A stretch of 55,050 nucleotides of DNA, from NCBI GenBank assembly GCA_024399035.1, contig JAKSID010000017.1, positions 1 to 55,050 on the forward strand, given 5' to 3'. Of the stretch, positions 32,747-42,384 are shown piece by piece. Numbering within the stretch: position 1 is the stretch's first letter; every line of letters starts with the position of its first letter. The stretch comes from Fibrobacter sp. (GTDB taxonomy: Bacteria; Fibrobacterota; Fibrobacteria; Fibrobacterales; Fibrobacteraceae). A program made the position numbers and the translations under genes. Below the pieces are notes generated by a model. That model was not told where the DNA came from. It saw only the letters and a list, made by a program, of their open reading frames with translations, and made no database searches.

Positions 32747-35164
32747 ATGAAAAAATACGTACTTGGCGCAACCCTTGTTGTATGCGCTATATCTTTCGCC
32801 GCCAATGGCGATGCCTATACTTGGCCGACTTATCGTTCTGACCTGGATTACGATACAAGATCAAATCTAGGTGAAATCAAACCGCCAACCAAGTTTAATG
32901 AAAACTGTTCCGGCGTTACCGGCAGAAAGGCTGGTAAGTGGTGGGCTCTCTATTGGGGAAAGGATCGCGACGCTAGAATCACGGATGTGACCATTGATAG
33001 CATCCTGAAAAAGTACGATACGGATTTTACGTATCTCTACGATACCTTGGGTTGGGCTCCTGATGCACAGGCTCAGAAAGGCCAGTATAGTGCTGTCTAT
33101 TACTATGGTTCTGGAACATGCGCTGGTGGCGCTAAGACGGATACTACGGGAGGCTGGCAAACAGTGGTTGCCGGCTATACGGCTGTGGCTGCATCTTTTT
33201 ATCCTCTTTACAGCTTTAATACCAGCTGCCCCTACCGTGATCGTGTTTCTCAAATGGATGCTATGATTCACGAGGGAATCCATTCCATGACGAATGGCTA
33301 TCCTGGTGCAAAACAGGCCCACTGGTTTCAGGAAGCGGGTAACACTTGGATTCAGCAGGATATGTTCTCCCACCGCGAAGGAGTCTATAGCGGCATGGGC
33401 TTCCTGAATGCGGCTACGGTGATAGCTCCTTTTATGCCTATCGAATGCTATTCAGGTTGGCTTGTGGATGGAACCTTTGGTGGTCCCGGTGCGCAGGGTG
33501 TTACCGGCAAGAACCAGCGTTATCTCTTAGGTGGCGCTCAGTATAGCAATATCTTCCCTACATTCCTGGGAACATGGCTAGGCACGGGCTCTGTCCGCTG
33601 GATTTATGGCAATGCCTATGGTAAAACAACCTATTTGCTGGAAACTTACGCCTTGGACAAGGGGCTTGGTGCTGCAGCAACCCGTAGGCTTATTACGGAA
33701 TTCCGTGCAAGAATGGCCTTGTTGGATATGAAAAAATGGTCCAACGAAATCAAGAATCTCTTGAATAACAATTTCGGTGGAACGAGCTATGAAGAACAGT
33801 ATTACTGGGATAACGGCCAGTACAGAAATACCTGGAAGATGACCCCCTACCAGCCAGTTACTGTCAGTGATGGTTATCTGATTCCTGACGAAGCCACAAC
33901 TCCGGGCTGGTCCGGCTCTAACGTAGTGCCCCTGAAGGTGTCTTCTGGTGCAAAACAGGTGAAGGTTTCCTTCTACAATGTTGGCGGCAATTCCAATAAC
34001 ACCAACATGAATTACCTCCTTTGCTATCGAGCAACCGATGGAACTCCTGTTTATAGTGAACCTATTACCGGCGAAGGCTCTGTAACTTTGCGCTTGGATA
34101 AGACCCCTTCTACAACTAATGGCTCTCAGATGGTATTTGCCGTGGTGGTCAATACGGATTATCAGTATTCTGGTAACGAAAACATTCGTACGAAACATTT
34201 TAACTACAAGCTTAAACTTGAAGAGGGCCTTGCTGGCGCTGGCGATGCCAGCGTAAAGTACTACAACAATTTTGTTCTGGACTATAAGTGGTCGGAGATT
34301 ACAGACAATATTACCCCTGTTACCCCAGGTTCTTCTAGCAGTAAAGTGCAAAGCAGTTCTAGTGTTATGCCCAACAGTTCATCCAGCATTGTATCCAATA
34401 GCTCCTCCAGCGTCGCATCGAGTAGCTCTATCAATGTGAAGGTGGATACGGTTAAATATGAACTTTCTGCAACGGTCCAGATTAGCGAAGATTATGGAAC
34501 CTCCGTGGTTGATTTTGATGTCCAGAAGGTTGCGACAAACCTAGGCCTTGCTGCAGCAGACTTGGGCTCGGCGACATTCTTCGCTGTTGATGCGGATGGC
34601 TCCTTGAATACCAATTCTACAGCGAATGCTCCTGGCCACTGGTTTGGTAAAAATGGTGAAGTCGTGAGCTGGGGTGAAAATGCCTACGTATTTGCAGAAT
34701 GGAATTTGAATGCTGGCAAGATTTCATTGGGTCACTATCCCAACCGAGTTTCTGCAGGTGATACGTATACCTTTGCACAGGGTTTGAGAAATGGCAGCAA
34801 GATGGTCGTTTTCAAGATTGTTGTGAATATTGCCAATGATGCCGATGCGGAAGAACCCAAGGATCCTTCAGATGGTTCCATGTCTGTTGCTTTCACAGGA
34901 AATGCTCCTGCAAGAAACATGTCTCTGAAGAATCGTCGTGGAGTTCTTGAAATTCATTATACCATCAAACAGCAGGACAATGTGAAGATTAGTCTGTATT
35001 CAGGTTTCGGCGGTTTGCTTTACCAAAATATTTCAGCAAAGTCTGCAGGCAATCATGTGGAATACCTGGACCTGAATAGGGCTGGACTCCCACAGGGCAC
35101 CTACATTGTGAAGGTGTCCACAGGTTCTTACCGCGAAATTCGTAGCATTACCATGGTGAAGTAA
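32747..35164 (+). CDS. Secreted protein with an HExxH metallopeptidase-like motif, poly-Ser linker, DUF4859-like domain and T9SS-type end
   Basis: The 805-residue protein has a signal peptide (MKKYVLGATLVVCAISFAA). The N-terminal domain (about 25-360) has HEGIH at 175-179 with Glu196 in WFQEAGNTW as a possible third zinc ligand, so a zincin-like peptidase is likely but not certain. A beta-sandwich follows (about 370-490), then a poly-serine linker (528-561) typical of Fibrobacter, a DUF4859-like domain (565-695), and an 80-residue end with NVKISLYSGFGGLLYQ and PQGTYIVKVSTG, matching the type A T9SS sorting domain pattern. It is therefore probably a surface enzyme delivered by T9SS. A weak GGGAT sequence precedes the ATG. 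Confidence 0.82.
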   Translation: MKKYVLGATLVVCAISFAANGDAYTWPTYRSDLDYDTRSNLGEIKPPTKFNENCSGVTGRKAGKWWALYWGKDRDARITDVTIDSILKKYDTDFTYLYDTLGWAPDAQAQKGQYSAVYYYGSGTCAGGAKTDTTGGWQTVVAGYTAVAASFYPLYSFNTSCPYRDRVSQMDAMIHEGIHSMTNGYPGAKQAHWFQEAGNTWIQQDMFSHREGVYSGMGFLNAATVIAPFMPIECYSGWLVDGTFGGPGAQGVTGKNQRYLLGGAQYSNIFPTFLGTWLGTGSVRWIYGNAYGKTTYLLETYALDKGLGAAATRRLITEFRARMALLDMKKWSNEIKNLLNNNFGGTSYEEQYYWDNGQYRNTWKMTPYQPVTVSDGYLIPDEATTPGWSGSNVVPLKVSSGAKQVKVSFYNVGGNSNNTNMNYLLCYRATDGTPVYSEPITGEGSVTLRLDKTPSTTNGSQMVFAVVVNTDYQYSGNENIRTKHFNYKLKLEEGLAGAGDASVKYYNNFVLDYKWSEITDNITPVTPGSSSSKVQSSSSVMPNSSSSIVSNSSSSVASSSSINVKVDTVKYELSATVQISEDYGTSVVDFDVQKVATNLGLAAADLGSATFFAVDADGSLNTNSTANAPGHWFGKNGEVVSWGENAYVFAEWNLNAGKISLGHYPNRVSAGDTYTFAQGLRNGSKMVVFKIVVNIANDADAEEPKDPSDGSMSVAFTGNAPARNMSLKNRRGVLEIHYTIKQQDNVKISLYSGFGGLLYQNISAKSAGNHVEYLDLNRAGLPQGTYIVKVSTGSYREIRSITMVK

Positions 35165-35196
35165 GCTAGGTTTACATTTCCATCAAAAAATCCCCA

Positions 35197-35236
35197 ATAA
35201 AAAATGCCGGACTCCAAGGAGTTCGGCATTTTTATT
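35197..35236. terminator. Bidirectional terminator between the HExxH protein gene and glmS
   Basis: AATGCCGGACTC pairs with GAGTTCGGCATT (one G-U pair) around a CAAG loop, with A-rich left and T-rich right flanks. Confidence 0.9.
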
Positions 35237-35250
35237 AAGCGTAAAAAATA

Positions 35251-37077
35251 CTACTCGACGGTCACGCTCTTTGCAAGATTGCGGGGCTGGTCCACGTCGT
35301 TGCCGCGAAGCACTGCGATGTGGTAGGCCAGCAACTGCAACGGAATGCAGGTGAGGATCGGCATCAACATACTCAAGGTCTTGGGAACCTTGATCAGGTG
35401 GTCTGCAATTTCGTCCAGCGGGTGGCAGTCCTCGGTTGTGATAGCGATAACCTTGCCGCCTCGGGCCTTGATTTCGCGGACGTTGCTGATAACCTTGTCA
35501 AAAAGGGCGTCCTTCGGGGCAATCACCACTACCGGCATGTTTTCGTCGATAAGGGCGATGGGACCGTGCTTCATTTCTGCAGCAGGGTAGCCCTCGGCGT
35601 GGATGTAGCTGATTTCCTTCAGTTTCAGGGCGCCTTCCATGGCCACGGGGTAGTTGTAATGGCGGCCCAGGTACAGGAAGTTTCCTGCCTTTACGTACTG
35701 ATGTGCGATGCCTGCAATCTGGTCGGAAAGCTTGAGGGTCTTTTCCACAAGTTCCGGCAATTCCTGCATAGACTTCACAATGTCTGCACCGCTTTCGAAA
35801 CTCAAACGACGTTGGCGGCCCAACAGCAATGCGATCATGGCAAGGACGGTCACCTGGGAGGTGAATGCCTTGGTAGATGCCACGCCGATTTCAGGACCTG
35901 CGTGGAGGTAGACGCCGCCGTCGCTTGTACGTGCAATGGTAGAACCTACGCCGTTACAAATGGCGAGAGCTGTTGCGCCCTTCTGCTGGGCTTCCTTCAA
36001 GGCGGCCAAGGTGTCTGCGGTTTCGCCAGACTGTGAAATTGCCAGCACCAAGGTGCCCGGCTTAATAATGGGATTGCGGTAACGGAATTCGGAGGCGTAT
36101 TCCACTTCTACAGGAACACCAGCCAAATCTTCGATCATGTATTCGCCTACCATGGCGGCGTAGTAGCTGGTTCCGCAGGCAGTGATGATGATTCGGTTGA
36201 TGTTGCGCAGTTCCTTGATGTTGGTGTCAAGGCCGGCGAGCTTTGCGTTACCTTCGGCAGCCAAAAGGCGACCGCGCATGGTGTTGCGCAGCACTTCGGG
36301 CTGTTCAAAAATTTCCTTAAGCATAAAGTGGGCGAAACCACCCTTTGCAATGGAGTCGGCATCGAATTCCACATCCTGGACTTCGTGCTGTACCGGCTGG
36401 CTCAAGGTGTTCAGCAAGTTGTAATTGCCGTCCTTGATTTCCACTACGTCGTTGTCGTCCAGGTAGACTACTTTCTGAGTGTGGCTGATGATTGCAGAAA
36501 CGTCACTTGCCAGATAGAATTCGTTCTGACCGATGCCGAGAATCAGGGGACTGCCGCGACGAGCGCCAATAAGGGTGCCAGGACGGTCCTTGCAAATTAC
36601 AGCCAAGCCGAAAGTACCTTCGATCAGTGAAATAGCCTTGAGAACAGCGTCCTTCAGGTTGCCTTTGTAGAACTTTGCAATAAGGTGTGCCACGACTTCG
36701 GTGTCGGTTTCGGACTTGAATTCCACACCGTCGGCCTGGAGTTTCTTTTTCAGGCTAGCGTAGTTTTCGATAATGCCGTTATGAACGATGGAAATGTTTC
36801 CATCGAAGCTCATGTGGGGGTGTGCGTTCTGTTCGGTGGGGGCGCCGTGGGTTGCCCAGCGGGTGTGGGCAATGCCGATATTGCTGGTAACGGTATCCTT
36901 TTTCAGTTTTTCTTCGAGAGCGCTGATTTTACCGGATGCGCGCACGGTATGGATGCTGCCGTCCTGGATAACTGCAATGCCCGAGCTGTCGTAGCCGCGG
37001 TATTCCAGCTTTTTAAGACCACCAATCAACACAGGAAGGGCTTCACTTTGCCCAACATAAGCGACAATTCCGCACAT
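35251..37077 (-). CDS. glmS: Glutamine-fructose-6-phosphate aminotransferase GlmS
   Basis: The 608-residue cytoplasmic enzyme makes glucosamine-6-phosphate from fructose-6-phosphate and glutamine, the first step to UDP-GlcNAc. Cys2 of MCGIVAYVG is the glutaminase nucleophile after Met removal. The glutaminase domain is about 1-220, and two SIS sugar-isomerase domains follow; the C-terminus PRNLAKSVTVE is the standard one. The start at 37077 is fixed by that Cys and by AAGGAA upstream; a longer reading adds 32 unrelated residues. I see no glmS ribozyme core in the short 5' leader. Length is normal for the family. Confidence 0.97.
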   Translation of the reverse strand: MCGIVAYVGQSEALPVLIGGLKKLEYRGYDSSGIAVIQDGSIHTVRASGKISALEEKLKKDTVTSNIGIAHTRWATHGAPTEQNAHPHMSFDGNISIVHNGIIENYASLKKKLQADGVEFKSETDTEVVAHLIAKFYKGNLKDAVLKAISLIEGTFGLAVICKDRPGTLIGARRGSPLILGIGQNEFYLASDVSAIISHTQKVVYLDDNDVVEIKDGNYNLLNTLSQPVQHEVQDVEFDADSIAKGGFAHFMLKEIFEQPEVLRNTMRGRLLAAEGNAKLAGLDTNIKELRNINRIIITACGTSYYAAMVGEYMIEDLAGVPVEVEYASEFRYRNPIIKPGTLVLAISQSGETADTLAALKEAQQKGATALAICNGVGSTIARTSDGGVYLHAGPEIGVASTKAFTSQVTVLAMIALLLGRQRRLSFESGADIVKSMQELPELVEKTLKLSDQIAGIAHQYVKAGNFLYLGRHYNYPVAMEGALKLKEISYIHAEGYPAAEMKHGPIALIDENMPVVVIAPKDALFDKVISNVREIKARGGKVIAITTEDCHPLDEIADHLIKVPKTLSMLMPILTCIPLQLLAYHIAVLRGNDVDQPRNLAKSVTVE

Positions 37078-37197
37078 ATAAGTTCCTTTATTAACGATAT
37101 GCAATATATGAAAAACTTTGAGTAAAAAAGATTTACAAATTGTCTTTTGGCGTAAGTTTTTGTTATTTTTCAAAGCGTCTTAAAAAAAGAGGATAAA

Positions 37198-38103
37198 ATG
37201 AATAAAAAATTGATTATTGTTGCAGGTGCTCTTGCTCTTGCCATGACTGGTTGCGATCAGCTTTGCCAGGGTTCTTCTGCCGCTAAGAAGACTTCTCTCG
37301 TTACTGAAAAGGATAAGTATAGCTACGCTCTCGGTGCTCACTTTGGTAACCAGGCACACTTCCAGCTCGTTACTCGTGACTCCATCGACCTGGACATCGA
37401 CGTGTTTATTCAGGCTTTCAAGGAACGCTACAACGAAGATTCCGCAGCATTCCTGATGAACGACTCCGTTATTTTCCAGACCTTGACCGACCTCTCTCAG
37501 AAGCGTCAGGCTGAAAAGCTTGCTAAGGACAGCATCGCTGCTGCCAACAACAAGGCCGCTGGTGAAGCATTCCTCGCTAAGAACAAGACCGCCGAAGGCG
37601 TTGTTACCACCGCTTCTGGTCTTCAGTACAAGGTAATCACCGAAGGTACTGGTGCTACTCCGGAAGAAGGCCATATCGTTAAGGTTCATTACACCGGTAC
37701 TCTCCTGGACGGCACCAAGTTCGATAGCTCTGTCGATCGTGGCCAGCCTCTGGAATTCCCCATTAACGCTGTGATTCCGGGTTGGACCGAAATGCTCAAG
37801 CTCATGAAGGTTGGCGAAAAGGTCACCGCATGGATCCCCAGTGACTTGGCTTATGGTCCTCAGGGCCGTCCCCAGATTCCGGGCAACAGCACTCTCGTGT
37901 TCGAAATGGAATTGATCGATACTCACGCTGTTGAAGCTCCTGCTGCAGAACCTGCTAAGGCAGAACCTGCTAAGGCTGAAGCAAAGCCGGCTGCTAAGCC
38001 CGCTGCAAAGAAGTCTGCTCCCAAGGCTGAAGCTAAGCCTGCCGCAGCACCTGCTGCTGCCGCTCCGGCTGCTGCACCTGCCGCAGCTCCCGCAGCACCG
38101 TAG
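37198..38103 (+). CDS. FKBP-type peptidyl-prolyl isomerase lipoprotein
   Basis: The 301-residue protein has a lipoprotein signal ending in MTGC (Cys19). An N-terminal helical dimerisation domain (about 35-140) is like that of FkpA/Mip proteins, and the FKBP domain (149-246) has VKVHYTGTLLDGTKFDSS and FEMELI. A low-complexity tail of Pro/Ala/Lys (250-301) follows. It should help fold proteins in the periplasm or at the outer membrane. An AGAGGATAAAATG ribosome binding site context is clear. It is separated from glmS by a divergent region and followed by a terminator. Confidence 0.93.
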   Translation: MNKKLIIVAGALALAMTGCDQLCQGSSAAKKTSLVTEKDKYSYALGAHFGNQAHFQLVTRDSIDLDIDVFIQAFKERYNEDSAAFLMNDSVIFQTLTDLSQKRQAEKLAKDSIAAANNKAAGEAFLAKNKTAEGVVTTASGLQYKVITEGTGATPEEGHIVKVHYTGTLLDGTKFDSSVDRGQPLEFPINAVIPGWTEMLKLMKVGEKVTAWIPSDLAYGPQGRPQIPGNSTLVFEMELIDTHAVEAPAAEPAKAEPAKAEAKPAAKPAAKKSAPKAEAKPAAAPAAAAPAAAPAAAPAAP

Positions 38104-38134
38104 TAATCTCTTAGCGAAATTGCGTTTTCAAAAG

Positions 38135-38167
38135 GATTCTCTGGCGATGGCCAGGGAATCTTTTTTT
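38135..38167 (+). terminator. Intrinsic terminator after the FKBP gene
   Basis: An 11-base stem GATTCTCTGGC/GCCAGGGAATC with a GATG loop is followed by seven T residues. Confidence 0.92.
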
Positions 38168-38227
38168 ATTTTGCATTAAAATTTAGTCTGTATGGGGTTT
38201 TTGTCCCGTTTTAATATTGAGGATTTC

Positions 38228-39541
38228 GTGTTCCGTTTAATTCTTGCGTCTGTTGCACTTGCCGTTGGCCTTATGGGCTGTAACGAAGAAGAAAAAATTC
38301 AGTCCCTAAAGAACGAAGGGGATGCACTCCGAGCGAAGATCGATTCCTTATCTGCCGAAATAGAAAAGGCTCAGCAGTTCCCGGAAAATTGGACCATCGA
38401 AAACGACACCGTACGTGCTGGCGATGGTTTGTTCCAAGTGCTCCTACGCATGAAAATCAATGAAAAGGAACGCGGCAAGATTGTGCTTGGCATGCAGGAT
38501 AGCGTGGACCTGGTGAAGCTCCGCGTAGGTCAGGTGTTCTTTGCCGCCTTGGATACCGAAGGCAGCGTTCAGCGTTTCCGCTATGCACCTAACCCTGCGA
38601 CCATCCATATGATGAGCAAGACAGATACGGGCTACGTCTATAGCCGTATCGAAAAGCCTGTCTCCCGCCGTATCTCCGTATTTGAAGGTGCCCTTACAGA
38701 AGGTAGCACCTTGGACGGAACCTTGCGCCGCGTAGGCATCCCTGGCCGCATGGTGGGCATTGTGAGCGGCGTGCTGCAGTGCAAGGTGGCTTTCCCTCTG
38801 GCCCGCGCTGGAGATAAGTTCCGCATCCTTCTTGAAGAAACTTTCTACCAGGATTCTGTCTGGATCAGCGGAAAGGTCCTTTATGCTGAATTTGATGGCC
38901 GCGTTGTTGGTCATCACGAGGCATTCCGCTATGACGATGGCGACCCCAAGAGTTCCTTTAATGCTCACTACACGGAGTCCGGCGACGCCTTGATTTTTGA
39001 CGGTTTGCGTTACCCCTTGGACCGCTTACACATTACCAGCCCCTTTGGCTCCCGAATTCACCCCATTACCGGTCAGCGTAAGGCTCATCATGGTATTGAC
39101 TACGGTGGCAATCCGGTGGGCACTCCTGTATATGCTGTGGCCGAAGGTAACGTGACTGTTTCTGGCTTTGACCAGTATAGCGGTAATAAGATTGCAATCC
39201 GCCATCGCGACAACTCCGAAAGCTGGTACATGCACTTGTCTACCCGTGGCGTTGCCGTGGGTGCTCATGTGTCTGCCCGTCAGGTCATTGGCCGCGTGGG
39301 CAACACGGGCCGTAGCACCGGTCCCCATCTTCACTTGGGCTTTAAAAACGAAAAGGGCGCCTGGATCAATCCTGCAAGCAAGACTATGATCGCGGCACCC
39401 AAGCTGACTGGTGAACGTTTGGCTCGCCTCAAGAGGGAAGTTGCAGAAATCCGCAAGCAGATTGAGTTGACTCTCGCAGCTCCCGCGGTCAAGGCCAACG
39501 ATACGACGGACGTGATGGTCCGTATGCGTACCTTGGACTAA
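38228..39541 (+). CDS. M23-family peptidoglycan endopeptidase, lipoprotein
   Basis: The 437-residue protein has a lipoprotein signal ending in LMGC, a short coiled coil (about 24-50), a middle domain with a helix and LysM-like or OapA-like strands, and a C-terminal M23 domain. The zinc ligands are His287 and Asp291 in HHGIDYGG and the second His of HLHLGF (367-369), with His336 in WYMHL. M23 enzymes cut peptide cross-links in peptidoglycan; some instead recruit or activate others. I prefer the GTG at 38228, which has GAGGA just before it and gives a compact lipoprotein signal; the ATG at 38192 in the same frame is the alternative. The stop overlaps that of the next gene. Confidence 0.88.
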   Translation: MFRLILASVALAVGLMGCNEEEKIQSLKNEGDALRAKIDSLSAEIEKAQQFPENWTIENDTVRAGDGLFQVLLRMKINEKERGKIVLGMQDSVDLVKLRVGQVFFAALDTEGSVQRFRYAPNPATIHMMSKTDTGYVYSRIEKPVSRRISVFEGALTEGSTLDGTLRRVGIPGRMVGIVSGVLQCKVAFPLARAGDKFRILLEETFYQDSVWISGKVLYAEFDGRVVGHHEAFRYDDGDPKSSFNAHYTESGDALIFDGLRYPLDRLHITSPFGSRIHPITGQRKAHHGIDYGGNPVGTPVYAVAEGNVTVSGFDQYSGNKIAIRHRDNSESWYMHLSTRGVAVGAHVSARQVIGRVGNTGRSTGPHLHLGFKNEKGAWINPASKTMIAAPKLTGERLARLKREVAEIRKQIELTLAAPAVKANDTTDVMVRMRTLD

Positions 39542-41037
39542 TCATATTTCTTGATTTTGTAAGCTCCGCTCATTTGATTCAACAAGTCCTTTTTGGTCTT
39601 GGGGAATCCTACGCTAGCCTGAGCCTTTGCCTTTGCAAAGTGACCCGTATCCTTGGAGCCGTAGCCCGCAGTACGTTCTTCTTTCTTGCCGTTAACGGCG
39701 TTCTTTGCAATTTCAAGAGCCTTTTCCATCTGGTCGTCTTCGTCGATAATCTCGTAGTCCGGAGCAATGCCGTACTTATGGTAGATCTCGCCGTTCTTGT
39801 CCATAGATTCCAGACCAGTGATTAAAGCCAAACCGTTTGCGACGTAGCTAGTCTGAATAACGTACTGGCCGATGCCCTTGCCGTAGGAGTTTTGGCCCAC
39901 CACAGGAGACTTCTTGTTGACGGTCACTGCAGACAACATCACTTCGGCGCAGCTTGCGGAATTCTCGTTAGCCAGGAATACGTAGTAGAGATCCTTACCG
40001 ATACCGTCTTTTTCGGCGGTGTAGGGGATGGTGTCAAGTTTCTGGAAGTAGGTCTTGTTGCTACCGTAGCCACTGGAGTCAACGTCGGTTTCGATATCGA
40101 TAATGACGGTGTCGCCTTTGCTCAGCAATTCTGCGGACATTTTGTTGCAGTGGTCTACGTCGCCACCCGGATTGTCGCGAAGGTCGATAATGGCCGCCTT
40201 GTAGTTGTCCTTGATCTTTTTCAAGGCCTTTACGAATTCGCCATAGGAACCGTCTACGGAACTTGTGGTGGGAGTGAATTCGGTAATTTGAATGACGGGA
40301 ATGGAATCATTGAAAGTCAAGTACACCGTGGGAGCGTTGTATTCGTCCAGCTTGACAATGATGGTCTTGGTCTCGTCTCCGCGGAGAACTTCCAGGGTGT
40401 CTCGGTCGCCCTTTTCGCCCTTGGTTTCGGCTTCGAAAGCCTTTACGCTAGATATGTTGATGCCGTTAACGGTAAGCACTGTGTCGCCTTCCATAAGGCC
40501 GTACACTTCCGCGGGGCCGTTTTCGTAAACCTGGTTAATGACAACCTTGGTTTTTCCATCGACTTGAACTTCTATGACGTCGGTACCCAAGCCAACCAAA
40601 GCTTCGGTTTCGCTCAGCATGCTCAAAATGTACTGGGCGTAGCTAGGGTCAAAGTAGCGGGTGAACGGGTCGGACATGTCACCGTACATGTTGCAGACTT
40701 TTGCATAACGGTCTATGCAGTAACTCTTGGGGTTGAAATCAGTGTTGTTTGATTTTACGTAAACTTCAAAGTCTTCCAGTTCGTCATTTCGATGGCCGTA
40801 AATGTAATACAGGTCCAGAAGGTCGTAATTGTACGAAAGTTCTTTGTACTCAAGGGAGTTTTTGTTGATGCTGCTGCTACTATAGGAGCCACTGCTGTAG
40901 TAGTAGCCGTTGCTATTGGAACTGATGCCTGCATTGGGATTGAAAATCGGTTCTGTACCCGATTCTGAACAACCGGTGAATGCTGCAGCGAGAGCAATAA
41001 CTCCACCCGCGCACAAAACGTTTTTTAAATGATTCAT
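39538..41037 (-). CDS. S41-family carboxyl-terminal processing-type peptidase, lipoprotein (copy 2)
   Basis: The 499-residue protein has a lipoprotein signal with Cys23 (FTGC), a Ser/Tyr/Asn-rich linker, a helical segment, a PDZ domain (about 145-230) and an S41 domain with IDLRDNPGG, catalytic Ser362 in NSASCAE and Lys387 in SYGKGIGQ. The 25-residue Ser-Lys spacing matches CtpB. These enzymes trim or degrade proteins from a hydrophobic C-terminus in the periplasm. It lies 24 bases after a paralogue. AAGGAG precedes the start. Its stop codon overlaps the convergent M23 gene stop in CTAA (39538-39541). Confidence 0.93.
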   Translation of the reverse strand: MNHLKNVLCAGGVIALAAAFTGCSESGTEPIFNPNAGISSNSNGYYYSSGSYSSSSINKNSLEYKELSYNYDLLDLYYIYGHRNDELEDFEVYVKSNNTDFNPKSYCIDRYAKVCNMYGDMSDPFTRYFDPSYAQYILSMLSETEALVGLGTDVIEVQVDGKTKVVINQVYENGPAEVYGLMEGDTVLTVNGINISSVKAFEAETKGEKGDRDTLEVLRGDETKTIIVKLDEYNAPTVYLTFNDSIPVIQITEFTPTTSSVDGSYGEFVKALKKIKDNYKAAIIDLRDNPGGDVDHCNKMSAELLSKGDTVIIDIETDVDSSGYGSNKTYFQKLDTIPYTAEKDGIGKDLYYVFLANENSASCAEVMLSAVTVNKKSPVVGQNSYGKGIGQYVIQTSYVANGLALITGLESMDKNGEIYHKYGIAPDYEIIDEDDQMEKALEIAKNAVNGKKEERTAGYGSKDTGHFAKAKAQASVGFPKTKKDLLNQMSGAYKIKKYD

Positions 41038-41061
41038 TTTTTCTCCTTATTACCCGTTGGA

Positions 41062-42384
41062 TTATTTTCCTTCGATGAAAGCTCCACCAAAAGAGTTTCC
41101 ACCACGTTTTAAAGTAACAAATTCACTTTGTTTAGATGTACTCTTTTTCAATGCGGTTGCTTCACCGTAAAGATATTTTGCTCCGCTAACGCCGCAAGCG
41201 ATGGTTGCCTTTCCTTCGCAGGCATAGTCTGGAACAACGCCCTTTTTATGGTAGGAATTGCCCTTTGGCGTTAAAAATTCCAGGTTTGTGATGATTGCCA
41301 TGCCATTGTCAACGGTTGTCCAGGTGGTCTGGCCAATACCCTTGCCATAGGTTGTGGTGCCGATAACGGGAATGTCTGCGCCTTCGGAAACGGCGGCTGC
41401 GAAAATTTCTGCACAGCTTGCGCTGTTGCCGTTTACCAGCAAAACGAAATTGTTGTTTTCACCAGAATCGCCTGCTTTCGCGTAAACAGTCTTGGAATGC
41501 CAGGAACTTGTTCCTGCTCCATCAAAGGCTCTCCAGGTTCGGGTAGAAATTGGACCGCTAGAAATGAAAAGGTCTGCCATGGGTATGCAGTGGTTTACGT
41601 GTCCACCGGGATTGTTCATAAGGTTCAATACGCGAACGTTTGTTTCATCTTTCGTGGAGTCCAGGTAGGCTTTCATTTCTCCGTAGGTTCCTTCTGTCCT
41701 ATTAACAGTAGTTTGTTTGAAACCTGTGATGGAAATGACTGTAATGCCGCTGACGGTGTCCAGGAAGATCGTGGGTGCGTAGACATCGGTCTTGACCAGG
41801 GTGTCGCGAATAGTGTCTTGTGCGAAGATGATGGTGTAGGCAATTTCCTTGTTGTATGTCAGAATAGAATCGTAGGTGGCATAGACGGAATAGCCGGAGG
41901 GGTCCGTGGGGGAGAGTGCCAGGTCTACGCCGTTGACTTCAATGATGTTTCCGTAGCGGGGAAGGTCGGCTTCGGCGGCGGGGCTTTTCTCGTAGACTCG
42001 GTAGATGAACAGCGGGTGGTTCCCGTTAGTACTTAAGGTGGCAGTGCTGGTGTCCAGAAAGTATTCCATGCCCACATCGCCCTGAACAATGCTAGTGTTC
42101 ATGGATATGCTGGCTTGTTCGCTCTTGCTAGGAGGAACGTACCTGGTGTATGGGTCCGACAAGGCCTTGTAAAGCCCTTCCACTTTGTCGCCGTCGGCAT
42201 CGATGGTGTCCAGTTCGCTTTCGTAGAGGTAGGTTTTCTTTAAGAGCCAGTAGTTGTACTGGTACTCCGAGGGTGTCGGTGTGCTCTCCACAGGGTGGAA
42301 AAAGTCGCTGCATCCAAAGAGCAAAAAGGCGACGAAGAATATCGCCGCCGTTAATGCCAGTCTGTTGCAAAACTTACTGATCAA
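41062..42384 (-). CDS. S41-family carboxyl-terminal processing-type peptidase, lipoprotein (copy 1)
   Basis: The 440-residue protein has a lipoprotein signal with Cys25 (LFGC), a PDZ region (about 100-200, diverged) and an S41 domain with LNLMNNPGG, Ser323 in NSASCAE and Lys348 in TYGKGIGQ, again 25 residues apart. The start is a TTG at 42384, 11 bases inside the upstream leucine-rich-repeat gene; no in-frame ATG lies before the signal peptide. It shares the NSASC and YGKGIGQ motifs with the downstream copy, so the pair probably arose by duplication. The PDZ-like region has diverged, which suggests different substrates. Confidence 0.9.
   Translation of the reverse strand: MISKFCNRLALTAAIFFVAFLLFGCSDFFHPVESTPTPSEYQYNYWLLKKTYLYESELDTIDADGDKVEGLYKALSDPYTRYVPPSKSEQASISMNTSIVQGDVGMEYFLDTSTATLSTNGNHPLFIYRVYEKSPAAEADLPRYGNIIEVNGVDLALSPTDPSGYSVYATYDSILTYNKEIAYTIIFAQDTIRDTLVKTDVYAPTIFLDTVSGITVISITGFKQTTVNRTEGTYGEMKAYLDSTKDETNVRVLNLMNNPGGHVNHCIPMADLFISSGPISTRTWRAFDGAGTSSWHSKTVYAKAGDSGENNNFVLLVNGNSASCAEIFAAAVSEGADIPVIGTTTYGKGIGQTTWTTVDNGMAIITNLEFLTPKGNSYHKKGVVPDYACEGKATIACGVSGAKYLYGEATALKKSTSKQSEFVTLKRGGNSFGGAFIEGK

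Noticed and set aside
37078..37173. An N-terminal extension of glmS
   Set aside because: GlmS needs Cys directly after the initiator Met; the extension would block the active site and has no similarity to the family.
37078..37197. A glmS ribozyme or other riboswitch before glmS
   Set aside because: The leader is short and AT-rich, and I could not find the conserved ribozyme core or pairing elements.
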